Shown piece after piece: positions 35,400 through 45,944 of a DNA stretch of 64,000 nt. The position numbers and the translations under genes were made by a program. Location: NCBI GenBank assembly GCA_037042185.1, contig JAXQJY010000032.1, positions 3,348,001 to 3,412,000 on the forward strand, in the 5' to 3' direction. The DNA is from Sordariomycetes sp. S80-01Y. Taxonomy: Eukaryota; Ascomycota; Sordariomycetes. The notes beneath the pieces are model-generated. The model had not been told where the DNA came from. It saw nothing but the letters and a program-made list of their open reading frames with translations, and ran no database searches. Position 1 is the first letter of the stretch; every line of letters starts with the position of its first letter.

Positions 35400-37823
35400 A
35401 TGGCTTCCGCGCACCCCCGTCGCAGGTCTCCTGCGGCTTGTCCTGCCGACACTCGCGACAGCCTCACCTTTAAGACGTCGGCAGCCCTCCCCAAGGGCGC
35501 AACTTTCCATTCCCCTTCTTCCTCCTCGGCAGCATCGCAGACCACATTCCAACCCCCAAGCCTGCCTCGATCCCAGAGCCACATGGACGATGTCGTCGAT
35601 GCCAACCGTCGTCGTGTCGAGCTCGCCCTAAGCGACATCGACGAGGTTCTGTCTCTAGAGAAGCTCACGCTCTCCCCCAAGAACGACCGCGAGGAGTCTC
35701 TTCGAGACAGCAGCCTTCCCGTCCCTCGTGGCTTCCTCGACCTTCCCATCGTCGACCCTGCCGTGGCCAAGATGGAGTCGCGCCGCGTCCTTCGCCCGCG
35801 ATCCATGCGCCGCTCGAACGCTCATGCTTCCGACAGCGGCATTGGATCATCTCTCGCATCAGCCTCCACCAAGGACAAAGTTGAAGGGACCTCTGAGGGC
35901 AAGAAGATGAGGAAGAACTCTACTGCTGCTATCACACGATCGGCCTCGGCCAATGCTGAGGGCCTTCCCAGCCTCGGCCCAAGGGCTGTAAACCGCATCC
36001 ACGAGCACACTCTTGGTCCGCTCCTGGAAAAGGAGACGCTCAAGGACTTCGAACCCATCATTCTTGACGTTCCGCGCCGCATTCGCTCCAAGGAGATCAT
36101 CTGCTTGCGTGATGTGGAGAAATTTCTGCTATTCATGGCACCGGTAAGTGAACTTTCTTCGGCCACTGGAGTTTGGGGAGATGCTTATCGCAAATTGTTG
36201 GTAAAGGAGAAGGCAAAATCCGGAATCTTCTATCTCGACTTCTGCCTTACTTCGATTCGATGCATTCAAGCGACCGTGGAATACCTCAGCGACCGCGAAC
36301 AAGTGCGACCCAGCGACCGACCATACACTAACGGATATTTCATGGACCTGAAGGACCAGATTCTGCAATATGGACGAGACCTCGCAGCTGCCAAGGGAGA
36401 GGACTCCCTGAACATCGACCAGTATGTACCACGCTTTGTGCCCATTCAGAGCAAAAGCAGAGCTAACACCCTCGGAAGAGGAGAAGAGATCAAGCTATAC
36501 GGTGGTATTGCCGAGAACGGCCGCCCTGCCGAGCTTGTTCGCATCAAGAACGACGGCACCGCAATTTCCATGGCTACGGGTAAGGAGGTTGACATCAGCG
36601 ACGGTCCCGTCCAGTTCAAGCGCTCCCTCAGCCAACAGCGAGAGGACGAAGAGGAGATCATGCGCTCGATGGCCCGCCGCAAGAAGAACGCTAGCCCCGA
36701 GGAGCTGGCTCCTAAGCGATGCCGCGAACCCGGCTGCTTCAAGGAGTTTAAGCGCCCTTGCGACCTCACCAAGCACGAGAAGACACACTCGCGTCCTTGG
36801 AAGTGCCCCTTTGCTACCTGCAAATACCATGAATTCGGGTGGCCCACCGAGAAGGAGATGGATCGTCACGTCAACGACAAGCACTCTGATAAGCCCGCCA
36901 TGTTCGAGTGCCAATTCAAGCCTTGCCCTTACAAGTCCAAGCGCGAGTCAAACTGCAAGCAGCACATGGAAAAGGCCCACGGCTGGACCTACGTCCGCAC
37001 CAAGACCAACGGCAAGAAGCCAGGCAGCGTCCACTCGCCCGACAACACCAAGACTCCTACCTCTGTCCAGCAGACGCCACCTCTCGCCAACGCTTCCACA
37101 CCGTCCGATGCGTACAGCGTCCCGACCCCTCCCCAGGATGGCCACGCGCCTCAAGCTTTTGCCAACGACTTCCCGATGTACCAGCCGGATGCGGACTGGA
37201 TGGCCGCAACCTACGGACTGCAAAGCGAGAACATGGATGGGATGGACGCCTCCCTCGAGCAGATGTCGCCCTCCTCTGCAGCCTCTTACGAGCAGTACGC
37301 GCCCTACCAGAATGGATCTCAGTTTATCACCGATGAGGACATATACGCCGCTACTGCTCGGCTGCCCCCGCAGCAGCTACCTACACCTGACGGGTCGTTG
37401 ATGTACAACAAAATGATGCCTCAGCAGCACATGATGCACCAGGCTGCTGCAGCTCAGCCTCAGGCTCAGCATTACCAGCAGCCACACCCAGCCCAGATGC
37501 AGAGCTTCAACACTGCGCAGCAGTTCCACGCTGCTCAGGCGCCGCAGCCGCAGCCGCAGCCGCACTTCTCACCCAACGCCCAGCACAACACGATGTTGTA
37601 TACCCCACCCAACAACGTCGATGACGGCTACGAGGAGACTTTCAACGGCGTTGACGGTGCGGATTTCCAGCTGTTCCCCGCGAACGTGGCCAAGGGCAAC
37701 TCGCAGGCTCTCTTCGGAGATATCCCCAGCGCGGATTTGGGTTTCTCCCAAGTCTCCCAGCCGGAAATATTCCAGCAGGTCGACCTCAGCCAGCTCCATT
37801 ACCAGGACTTCCAACATGAGTAG
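35400..37823 (+). CDS. C2H2 zinc-finger transcription factor, 767 aa
   Basis: Exons 35400-36143, 36207-36421 and 36479-37823 encode 767 aa. Both introns (63 and 57 bp) are 3n and stopless, so the unspliced frame is also open. I split them because donors GTAAGT and GTATGT are strong, intron 2 has a GCTAACA branch site, and joining restores smooth sequence (FMAPEKAKSG, NIDQGEEIKLYGG). The order is: Ser/Pro-rich N-terminus, a predicted helical region (about 215-340), then three zinc fingers near 425-510. Finger 1 is CREPGCFKEFKRPCDLTKH...H; fingers 2 and 3 are C-x4-C types with wider His spacing. A Gln/Pro-rich activation-type tail follows (QAQHYQQPHPAQMQ). It is probably a nuclear DNA-binding regulator; the target is unknown. 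Confidence 0.88.
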   Translation: MASAHPRRRSPAACPADTRDSLTFKTSAALPKGATFHSPSSSSAASQTTFQPPSLPRSQSHMDDVVDANRRRVELALSDIDEVLSLEKLTLSPKNDREESLRDSSLPVPRGFLDLPIVDPAVAKMESRRVLRPRSMRRSNAHASDSGIGSSLASASTKDKVEGTSEGKKMRKNSTAAITRSASANAEGLPSLGPRAVNRIHEHTLGPLLEKETLKDFEPIILDVPRRIRSKEIICLRDVEKFLLFMAPVSELSSATGVWGDAYRKLLVKEKAKSGIFYLDFCLTSIRCIQATVEYLSDREQVRPSDRPYTNGYFMDLKDQILQYGRDLAAAKGEDSLNIDQYVPRFVPIQSKSRANTLGRGEEIKLYGGIAENGRPAELVRIKNDGTAISMATGKEVDISDGPVQFKRSLSQQREDEEEIMRSMARRKKNASPEELAPKRCREPGCFKEFKRPCDLTKHEKTHSRPWKCPFATCKYHEFGWPTEKEMDRHVNDKHSDKPAMFECQFKPCPYKSKRESNCKQHMEKAHGWTYVRTKTNGKKPGSVHSPDNTKTPTSVQQTPPLANASTPSDAYSVPTPPQDGHAPQAFANDFPMYQPDADWMAATYGLQSENMDGMDASLEQMSPSSAASYEQYAPYQNGSQFITDEDIYAATARLPPQQLPTPDGSLMYNKMMPQQHMMHQAAAAQPQAQHYQQPHPAQMQSFNTAQQFHAAQAPQPQPQPHFSPNAQHNTMLYTPPNNVDDGYEETFNGVDGADFQLFPANVAKGNSQALFGDIPSADLGFSQVSQPEIFQQVDLSQLHYQDFQHE

Positions 37824-38637
37824 AGCTCGAAGGAATTGGGAACCGAGCTTGATGAACCGGAGGCTGCTGTCTCACACGTGGGCTCGGTTCGGGCTACGAA
37901 ATAATGATTTGTTTGATGCAATCTTGGGAAGCTAAGCTGAGCATCCTTTCTGTGTGTTTTACTGGAGGGAGGAAAGAACTGGACGTGATGAATGACGAAG
38001 ATAATTGATTTGCCTTGCTTTGCTGCTACTAAGCTGTTGGCCAAGAGCGGTGGTGAGAAGGGATTTTCACACAACAGATTGCCGTTCCGAAATGTCGCAA
38101 TAGATAGAACAAACTCAGACTTCACTCATTCTTGTCTTGCCGACTACATCACCTCGTGCCACTTCTACTGCAATACTCGTATTACAGTCGTACAACCCAT
38201 CAATCTGTGATCACACGCCTCGGCACGCGTGCACGCCTCCAGGCGCGGTCTAGCCCTCCCCTCTCCCCGCATTCGACCTTCAGCGGGTCGAAGCGTCGTG
38301 GTGGGGGGAGACGAGTCGGGATTAACAGCAGCGGCGTCGGCGAGTCAGGCCAGTCCAGGCGAGTCCAACCCGCCCACAGAGTCGGCTAACTGAACTCGCT
38401 CGAACGCTCAGCTCCCACGAATCTGGACTCGAACCGACTGGAGTTAGCAGAGCACAGCCCACTAACTCAAAGCCTACTTCTGGACTTCCAGGCTGGACCG
38501 GCAGGCGATGTGCGGCTTGGTTTGAGCATAAAACCGGGGGCCTGGCAGCAGATCTACTTGCTACTCGTCGCCCGAACCTGATCTTCCTTTCCTGGACAGG
38601 GTCTGCTTTCTATTACGGAGATTTTCTGTCTGTCAGA
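37824..38637. other. Intergenic region / promoter of the pyroglutamyl peptidase gene
   Basis: 814 bp. It contains repeated GAGTC pentamers and GTTAG/CTAAC cores (38313-38468, listed) and a CATAAAA element at 38525 about 110 bp before the ATG. No gene seen. Confidence 0.5.
38313..38468. repeat. Cluster of GAGTC pentamers and a GAGTTAG/CTAACTC inverted repeat
   Basis: GAGTC occurs at 38313, 38342, 38361 and 38379, and its complement at 38426. GAGTTAG (38441-38447) and CTAACTC (38462-38468) form a 7-bp inverted repeat with a 14-nt spacer; a third CTAAC core is at 38386. The location just upstream of the next gene suggests protein-binding sites, but this is inference. Confidence 0.35.
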
Positions 38638-39528
38638 ATGGGATCCCAGCCGCCTCAGGAGGAGATCACCGTCTTGGTCACGGGCTTCGGGGTATGTCTT
38701 TCTCGAGACGCCGTCAGGATGTCGCCGGCCCTGTCAGCATGGCTAATGATGCTCCCAGCCCTTCCGCGACCAGTACCCGGTCAATCCATCCTACGAGATC
38801 GCCCGCGGGCTGCCGTCCCATCTTCCTCCCCTACGACCGAAGGACCCGTCGATCCGGAGCACCTCCGCGCCCTCGATACCCGACGTCCGCATCGTCGTCC
38901 ACCCCGAGCCTATCCGCGTGAACTACCAACACGTGCGGTCCCTTGTCCCAACGTTTTGGGACAATGAAGTGCAAGGGAGGAAGATTGACCTGTGCGTGCA
39001 CATAGGCATGGCAGGTCCGCGGCCCTTCTACCAGGTCGAGCGGAGGGGTCATCGGAAGGGATACAACAGCAAGGATGTAGACGGCGAACGCTTGTGCGAT
39101 GACGAGGAGGACCCTGATTGGATCTGGAAAGGATGTCCGGACGAGATTGAGAGTGATATGGACGTGAAGGATGTGATGGTGCGATGGATGGGATATAGTC
39201 CGGTATGTCGTCCCCCCCCCCACCTGGCATATCCCCCACGGCCATGCTGACCAAGACGTAGAAAGGTTCAGATCTGAGGCTTTCCGATGACGCGGGCCAC
39301 TATCTATGCGACTTCATCTACTATTCCAGCTTGGCTCATCTCTGGAAGCGGGGCTCGGAGAGAAAGCTGCTCTTCTTCCACGTGCCCGCCGATGCTTCGA
39401 GGGAATCAGTTGAGTTGGGCAGGGAGCTCTGCGTCAACCTGATTAGGTCTATGGTTGAGAGCGAGGTTGCGAAGAGGAGCCTTCCTGAGACACCTGGAAA
39501 CGAAGACGGCGGCGTCGAGCTCAGGTGA
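38638..39528 (+). CDS. Pyroglutamyl peptidase I (peptidase family C15)
   Basis: Exons 38638-38691, 38759-39202 and 39262-39528, with introns of 67 and 59 bp, encode 254 aa. Cytosolic C15 cysteine peptidases remove N-terminal pyroglutamate. The N-terminal signature LVTGFGPF spans the first splice. The Glu of the triad is in the segment HIGMAGPRPFYQVERRG, the nucleophile Cys in DDAGHYLCDFIYY and the His in LLFFHVPAD. The enzyme is longer than bacterial ones (about 215 aa) because of an acidic insert (DDEEDPDWIWKG) typical of fungal forms. The second intron starts with a C-homopolymer tract after its donor. A TATA-like CATAAAA lies 110 bp upstream. Confidence 0.92.
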
Positions 39529-39839
39529 TCCCCAGGAACTCTCTGGCTGACGATGGGATTCGGAGGATGAAGCCATTCGCAAGGGCGAGCTGTGCTGCAA
39601 GACCAGTTCTTTCGAAGATGTTGGGTCACACAAGCGACCTTGAACCGCCTCTTGAATTAATCTAATGATTGCAATGCCGCGCCCAAACCCACCACACCCT
39701 CTGTCGAACGCCTGACCATGCCAAACCCATCCTCATCATCCTCCAAGTATCTCGCCGTGCCAAACATCACTCCAACCCGACAGCGGGGTCGTTGGTCGCG
39801 CGCGCGCGCACCCTCCGCGCATCAGCTGCTCCGACCAAG
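39529..39839. other. Convergent intergenic region
   Basis: 311 bp between two stop codons, including a short CG-dinucleotide run near 39797. Probably 3' UTRs. A minus-strand frame through 39736-40032 is out of frame with the real 65-aa gene. Confidence 0.5.
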
Positions 39840-40094
39840 TTAGCTGTCCAGCTGCGCCTGGAGATGGCAGCTGCCCATGCCGGCCTTGGGCGGGTACTTG
39901 GTGCCGCCTACGTCGACCTTTGGCTCGCAGGTGCAGCGCTCGTCCTCCGGGACGCTGTCCATGACCATGGCGACGTGGGAGCCGCAGCCCCACCACGTCG
40001 ACTTGCCTGGGCGCCATCAGCCGGGGTCGCACACCGGGGGTTGGTGTCTTCTCTGGTGCTTACCGCAGTTGTCGCAGGTGGCCTTCTTGCACAT
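39840..40094 (-). CDS. Small Cys/Trp-rich conserved fungal protein, 65 aa
   Basis: Two exons, 40094-40064 and 40006-39840, with a 57-bp intron (GTAAGC donor, CTGAT branch-like site, CCAG acceptor), encode 65 aa. The 31-nt first exon gives MCKKATCDNCG and the second continues KSTWWGCGSHV, then DERCTCEPKVDVGG and a Pro/Gly-rich end. Cys positions (C-x4-C-x2-C, WWGCG-x-H, C-x-C) suggest a zinc or other metal-binding mini-domain. I recall similar short MCK...WWGCG proteins in many ascomycetes, always unnamed; this needs a search to confirm. No signal peptide. The gene is tail-to-tail with the pyroglutamyl peptidase gene. Confidence 0.8.
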
Positions 40095-40592
40095 ATTGTT
40101 GAGGTTGGTGTGTATGAGTCTTGTAATCACGTGGCGCGTTGCGGGAGCTTAGTCGCAGTCGAGTGATTGACGGCTCTGACGAGGGGAGCGGCGGGCTTTT
40201 ATGACGTGAAATGGAGGTCGAGAATCGAACTAGTATTCCGTAGTATTACCTATTTGGTACGTGAGAGGCGCTGCTGGGGTCGGCGACCCGATAATCTCCA
40301 AGCGCTGTTCCATACCAGTGGTCGCCGAGGTTGACCCTTTTATCGCCGACTGCACTGCCTGCAAAATGGGGAAGCCCGTTGTAGCCGCTCGCCGGGTACG
40401 AGCTGGAACACTTCTCTGCTTGGTACTAACAGTAGTAAGTAGTGATATAGCTGATGCCTCAACAATGATAGACTTGCTATTTCCTTATATCTTGGGAGCA
40501 TGGCCAGACTTTGCCATTGGGTTGGTCACGACATATAAGCGGGTTGCGTTCGATCACCTGTTGAAGAGCACGTCTCTGTAACCACCATCCCA
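40095..40592. other. Intergenic region / promoter of the 65-aa gene
   Basis: 498 bp between the 65-aa gene start and the Kelch gene stop. A B-box-like GTTCGATTC on the minus strand near 40220 is not part of a foldable tRNA. No gene seen. Confidence 0.5.
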
Positions 40593-42789
40593 TCATCTTC
40601 TTCGACCACCGCCCGCACCGGCGTCTCCCTTCTCCGCAAGACTGACAACCTCCTGGATGCCGGCCGCCTCCTGCTCCTCCTCCAGGGCCGTGATCTCCTC
40701 CCTGGAGTCCCACCACTTCTCCTCGCTGAGCTGGTAGGCCTTGGCCTTGATCTCCTTGATGGGCATCGACTCGGGCTGCACGTTCTTCCACCGCAGGCTC
40801 GTCATGAGGATCTCCTGCCACTCGTTGGACGTCCGCACGAAGAAGTCGCGGCGGGACTCGAAAGGCTGGTCGCGGGGTCAGTGGGGGGTTTGAGCAGCGG
40901 CCGGGATGGAGTTGTACTTACCCTTGGGTGTGGAAGACCGTCGTCAACGGTCGATGATGCTGCGTCGTCTTCCGTAGACGACGTTGGCGCGGTCTGATCG
41001 GAAGCCTCCGATCCGCCAGCCTCAGACATCTCATCCTGCTTCTTCTTCCTCTTGCTGGGAGTGACGGGCTTCTCAGCCTCTTCGTACTCTTCCCCGTCCT
41101 CTTCATCGTCCTCATCTTCGTCTTCGTCGTCCTCGCCCTCATCCTCATCCTCGTCTCCACCTTCGTCGTCGGAGTCGATCCAGTCCTCGACGGGACGTTC
41201 GAAGATCTGCTTGCACCCATCCAGTTTGTCCAAGTTGATGGCGTACATGTCGTCAAAGGTGAACTCCCGGTCGCCCTTCTCGTATGTTCCGCCGTAGATG
41301 TAGAGGTTGTCTCCCTGAACCGCGAGCTGTGCGTTGAAGCGGATGTGAGGAGGCTCCAGGCTGACGGGATATTCCTTCGCCGGCTTCTCCTCTTCCTCCT
41401 CTTCCTGCTGCTTGTCGAGCTCGATGTCATCCACATCATCCAGGGACGCCCCCATCTCTAAAGCTTGCAGTTGCCGCAGAAGCTCCTCGTCGCCACCTTG
41501 CCGTCCACGCCGACCTCCTCCCCGCTTTTGGTCCTGCAGCCCCTTCTTCTGCTGCTGGCGCGGCTTCCTCAGGGTCAGTGGCATGAAGCGGTTTCGCTCA
41601 ATGTTCCAAGCAAACAGCTGATTGAAGAACTCGCTGTCCATGCCCTCTTCGCTCGCTTCGACATCGTGTACTCCGCCAAAGAGAATGCCACGGCCCTTGT
41701 GCCAGGTCATGGTAGCTCCGGCTCGCGGTGGGTTGGGTGAGTTCGTTGGCCGCTTTCGCCTTTCCCAACGGACTGTTGGGGGTGCAGTAGGCGCCGCACC
41801 CTCAGCTGGCTGTGTCATTCGGAGGAAGAAGCTGTCTTCGTGAACCTTCGGTTTCAGGATGTTCTTCTGCCCTTGAGATTGCCCCTTACCACTCTTCTGC
41901 TTCAGGTTGACGACGGCCTTTATTCTAGAGTATCCTCCATAGAGAACAGCTCCCGATTCGTGCGGCAGGAAGGTGAAAGATGACCGGGCATCGGGCTTGA
42001 GCTGCGCCTGGGGCAGAACGGGCGAGTGCCAGACGAAGTTGACGGTGTCGAAGATCCACAAATCAGACATGTACCTCGTTTGGTTCGAAGTGTCCTGGAA
42101 CCCGCCAAAGAGGATGATGTACTGCTTCCAGTACGTCATGCGGTGACCACTCCTTGCTGGAGGGCTCTTGTCCTTGCCCTTGACCTCGATTTTGGTCCAC
42201 TCCCTCGTTGCCGGCTCTAGCCTCCAAAAGTCCGAGTAGTGGTGGAATGTCCCCTGCTTGGGTGAGGAGAACTCACCACCAAAGAGGTAGACATGGTTCG
42301 GGTTGGCCGCCCTCGTCCACGCATGCCCACTCCGGGGCAATGGTGCATTCGGACTGGTGACGCGCCTCCACTCGTCGCGACTGATGTTGTAGACGTTCAA
42401 ATCGCCGTAGAACTGCGCCATCGATCCATTGAAATACTCACCACCAAAGAGCAGCAGGATGTTGCTATCGTGCGGGGAGGCCATGAAAGTCGCAGCGCCC
42501 CTCGGTCGTGGCGGGGCTTCGCTCACAACCTCAGTCACCTTAAGGAATTGCTCCTGCTGGCGACGATACTCCTCGAGGATCTCGTCCAAATCGACATCTT
42601 CGGCGTCGCTTCCCTCGACCTTGGCAGCCTTGGATTTGGCCTTCTTTTCGCCTTTGCTGGCTTGCTTGGCCGCCTTCTCGGCCTGCGACGACGTCAGTTG
42701 AAGGCTTTGACGGAGGGGTCGTTCTGGGTGATGAGGGGCACCTTTTTTGCCTTTCTGGCCTCGTTGCCTTTTTTCTTGTCCTTGGCCAT
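40593..42789 (-). CDS. Kelch-repeat protein with DUF4110 (KLHDC4 / yeast Kel3-like)
   Basis: Exons 42789-42742, 42682-40922 and 40865-40593, with introns of 59 and 56 bp, encode 693 aa. The first exon gives only MAKDKKKGNEARKAKK; joining it to AEKAAKQASKGEKKAKSK makes the Lys/Ala-rich N-terminus typical of the family. Six Kelch blades follow, seen as repeated LLFGGEYF, YLFGGEFSS, ILFGGFQD, VLYGGYSR, ILFGGVHD and YIYGGTYE. An acidic low-complexity stretch (DEDEDEGEDDEDEDEDD) and a Ser/Thr region lead to the C-terminal DUF4110, PFESRRDFFVRTSNEWQ to GDAGAGGG. The biochemical role is poorly known; Kelch propellers bind partner proteins. The first donor is GTGCCC, weak, but the family fit supports it. 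Confidence 0.92.
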
Positions 42790-43200
42790 GATCAAGTAAT
42801 GTCAGGGCACGAAGGACCGGTTTGTCGCAGAAGCGCAGAGAAAAAAAGCTCCCAGCCAAATTCGTCGAATGAGATGAAGTCTGTGAGGGCACAACTGCTG
42901 CCATCCACTGCTTGGCCAGGGTCTCCACTCTTCACATAGGCATCCTGACACGGGATAGTAGTTGAATGCAGATCATGTGAAAGTGGTAGTTGGAGAGTTG
43001 TAAACTCTTCATGAGGTTCTCTGCAGGGTTTTCATTGCCATTCTGCTAAATACGTGGACGCATCGCGTGCGCTGCTGCAAGCTGTTCCCACCTCGGGCCT
43101 AAGACAGCTTAAAGGACTTTGCGTAAAGCTCGATGGCCTCCAAGAAAATAGAGGTTGAAGGTGAGCGGAATCCATTGCATCGACGGGGTTCTATTCATCC
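42790..43200. other. Intergenic region / Kelch gene promoter
   Basis: 411 bp between the Kelch gene start and the TGS1 stop, both on the minus strand. No gene or clear core element seen. Confidence 0.5.
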
Positions 43201-44138
43201 TCACTCGGCCATCGGCTCATTCACAGTGCGGGTAGCCCTACCCGGCATAAATGCCACCATCGCCTTGCTAGCCCCTTCCATGCAATACTGTACAACCTCG
43301 ATCTTCTCGTCTTTTGGCGCTAGCTTCGCAATCTGGCGTATGTCACTCGTCCTCGGTAGGTAAAGAGCATGGTCCATCGGACCACATGCATCACTCAAGT
43401 CGTCCAGCCCGTAGGGTTGCATAGTGTAAAGATCAAACACCTCATCCGTGCGATATCCCGGACCACCCCACGGCGGGCTCGCAAAGACGACGGTTGTATC
43501 AGTCTCAGTCCTTAAATCGGGGTGAAGCTGATCGGGCTGCTCTACGAGCAATTTGAGATATTCGAAGCTGTCACCGTGGACCCAAACGATGGCGTCTGGC
43601 GCAACTCCGTAGATCTCCGCATTGTTCTGAGCGCATGCGAGGGTCGCGGCATCTTTTTCGATGGCAATGACTTTCTCCCATCTCTCGGATAGGGCGAACG
43701 CGATAGTGTTGCCGCCGGCGCCGGAGAACATGTCAATAAGAGTGGTTTTTTTCGCATCGATGTTGCACATGTCGTTCGCAACGTGACTAGGATCAACCGT
43801 TAACGTCGGGACGTGAAAAAGGTGCGGGTCATATGAGAGGAGCCTGCTTACTTTGCGACTGGTTCAGGTGTTACACCAAACCAGGCATCGTCGGTCATGT
43901 AGATGCCTTCGTCATACCAAGAGAAGATGGAGTATCTTTGGGAGAAGTATCTGTAAAGGCGGTCAATGCCACTTCTCGGAGTTGCTCAAAAGAATCGAAC
44001 TCACTTCTGGATATCCCAAGGGACCTCGTGCTTTCCTCGATAATGGTGGCAATCATCGGAAAGGTCAAGCCTCTCGGCTGGCTCCATGGAGTAGCCTGCC
44101 GGCTGTGGTTCTGAAAGTTTGCTCATCATCGAACCCAT
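43201..44138 (-). CDS. TGS1: Trimethylguanosine synthase (snRNA cap hypermethylase)
   Basis: Exons 44138-44005, 43950-43852 and 43786-43201, with introns of 54 and 65 bp, encode 272 aa. Tgs1 converts the m7G cap of snRNA/snoRNA to trimethylguanosine using SAM. Motifs in order: PWDIQKYFSQRYSIFSWYDE and MTDDAWFGVTPEPVANHVA (N-terminal part of the catalytic core, made by splicing), SAM motif I IDMFSGAGGNT, motif II VIAIEKDAATLACAQNN, and the catalytic motif SPPWGGPGY. ATGs at residues 4 and 5 are alternative starts. The length equals the minimal fungal enzyme without the long metazoan N-terminus. It is divergent from the GRASP gene. Confidence 0.94.
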
Positions 44139-44660
44139 TCGTGGTATAGGGACACATGTTTATGCCATATTGAGATCCCACCTCTCAAAAGAGGAAGTTG
44201 GGATTTGGTTTTGTTATTCAGGTTGAATCGTGAACTCACTGTAGCCAGCTGTGAAAGCTACCATCGAAGTCACGTGAGCCAAAGATTGTATTTGCCGATT
44301 ACGGGCTCCTTCTTATGACTAAAATTCCAGCAGGTTTGAACATTGAGGGACCATAAAACACTCTCCAATACAAGTCTCTAATATTTCAAGCACGTGCAGG
44401 AATACGAGGAAGGTTCATAGCAAAAAGCTGGCAATGTTCACTTTCGGCGATAGGCCCCTCGTAGTCGGCGCCACCTCAGTCAAGCTCTTGCTGAGTCATT
44501 CTTCAAGACCCGGTGTTTCTGACGTAGCTCCAATGGCACGCCGCCGAGTTGTTGACCTTAGACCGATGGATTCCACAAGCTCTAAGCCCAGCGCCAGCAT
44601 CTCGCTGTAGACTCGCGCCTGATCTTTCCAGTGCTCCCGCGCCGAGAGGACAATACCAAC
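44139..44660. other. Divergent intergenic region (TGS1 / GRASP)
   Basis: 522 bp between divergent starts. No other gene or strong core element recognised. Confidence 0.5.
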
Positions 44661-45785
44661 ATGTTCAATGCGCTCAATCGTTTCATGTCCCGTCTTGACG
44701 GCGACGCTCCTCAACAGCGACAGCAAGACGGGGGTTCCTTTGGATTCCAGGTGCTACGAAACACCAATCTCGAGCTCTCTATTGAACCATGGTTTGACTT
44801 CATCGTGGGGATAAATGGCCGTCCAATTGTAGGATACTGTATGAAAACGGCTGGAAATATGCTAACACCAACCTCTCAGGAGAACCCCGATCCCAGCTTG
44901 TTTGCGCAAGAGGTTCGCAACTGCGCTGGTGGAACCGTGACATTGGGTCTCTGGAACGCCAAGGTATGTTGTTCGCCTGCGGACGCCATACTTTGAAGAA
45001 GACCAGACGCTGATGGAGCCTAGGGGCAACGAACGAAAGAAATGCATCTCTCGGTACCCGCCGACACAGCCTCCCTAGGTCTCTCTTTACAATATGCGCC
45101 TATTGCCCTTGCCGCCAACATCTGGCATGTTCTCGACGTCGCGCCAAACTCCCCCGCCGACCAAGCATCACTCCTCCCGTACAGTGACTACATCCTTGGA
45201 AGCCCGGAAGGTGCGCTACATGGCGAAGCCGCGCTGGGAGAGTTAGTCGAAGACTTCATTGGCCGGTCGCTTCGATTGTTTGTCTACAACAACGAATACG
45301 ACGTCTCGCGGGAAGTTACAATACAGCCAAGTCGAAGTTGGGGAGGTGAGGGCGCGCTTGGCTGTGTCCTGGGATATGGAGCGCTGCATAGGTTACCTGC
45401 GCCTTTGAGCGAGCCTGTTAGTGCACCTGGGGAGACTATGTTTGACGGGGTACCGACTGAGAAGACGGACCGAAGTTTCGTTCCTGCTACAGGGGCTGGC
45501 GCGCCACCAGCTGGCGGGGGTGCTGACTACCTCGTACCAGCACAAATGGTAGGCGAAACACCTGTGAGCACTGGCCCGCCCCGAGGGAAGAAGAAGGAGA
45601 AGCACGGCCGGAGTCCGAATAAGCTCATGGACGACTATTTCCAGGAAGAGGAAGAAAAGAGCCGGGCAGTCGACAACGCACCGAAAGGCAAGGGCTCAGG
45701 GATAGCACCGCCCCCAAAAGCCGGACAAGGGCCGCCGAAAGCCAATGTCGAGGCAGACGCGAAAGAGGAACAAGGGGAGTCATAG
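44661..45785 (+). CDS. GRH1: GRASP65/55-type Golgi protein (yeast Grh1-like)
   Basis: Exons 44661-44828, 44880-44963 and 45024-45785, with introns of 51 and 60 bp, encode 337 aa. GRASPs tether membranes and act in early secretion and unconventional secretion. Two PDZ-like GRASP domains span about residues 20-210: FGFQVLRNTNLELSIEPWFDFIVGING, LGLSLQYAPI, NIWHVLDVAPNSPADQA and GGEGALGCVLGYGALHRLP. The C-terminal third is a Pro/Gly/Lys-rich disordered tail with a charged helix (MDDYFQEEEEK). There is no N-terminal Gly for myristoylation; the start MFNALNRFMSRL could form an amphipathic helix as in Grh1. The first intron is 3n, stopless, and has a clear GCTAACA branch site. Confidence 0.94.
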
Positions 45786-45944
45786 AAGATTATGTTGACA
45801 ATGAATTCGTGACGAAAGCCAGCTCTATTTTCCAGCTACCGTGGCGGACTGTACGCTTACGTGCGCCTCTCGCAAGATGCCGAACCGGCGAACACTGTAC
45901 ATGTCTAATAATGGACCACCAAACGACTCCGTTTTCGCTATTCC

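Noticed and set aside
38380-38470. tRNA-like B box (GGTTCGAGTCC, minus strand)
   Set aside because: T stem and acceptor stem fail to pair; the sequence fits better as part of the promoter repeat cluster.
40200-40330. tRNA-like B box (GTTCGATTC, minus strand)
   Set aside because: T stem does not pair and no cloverleaf or anticodon arm can be drawn.
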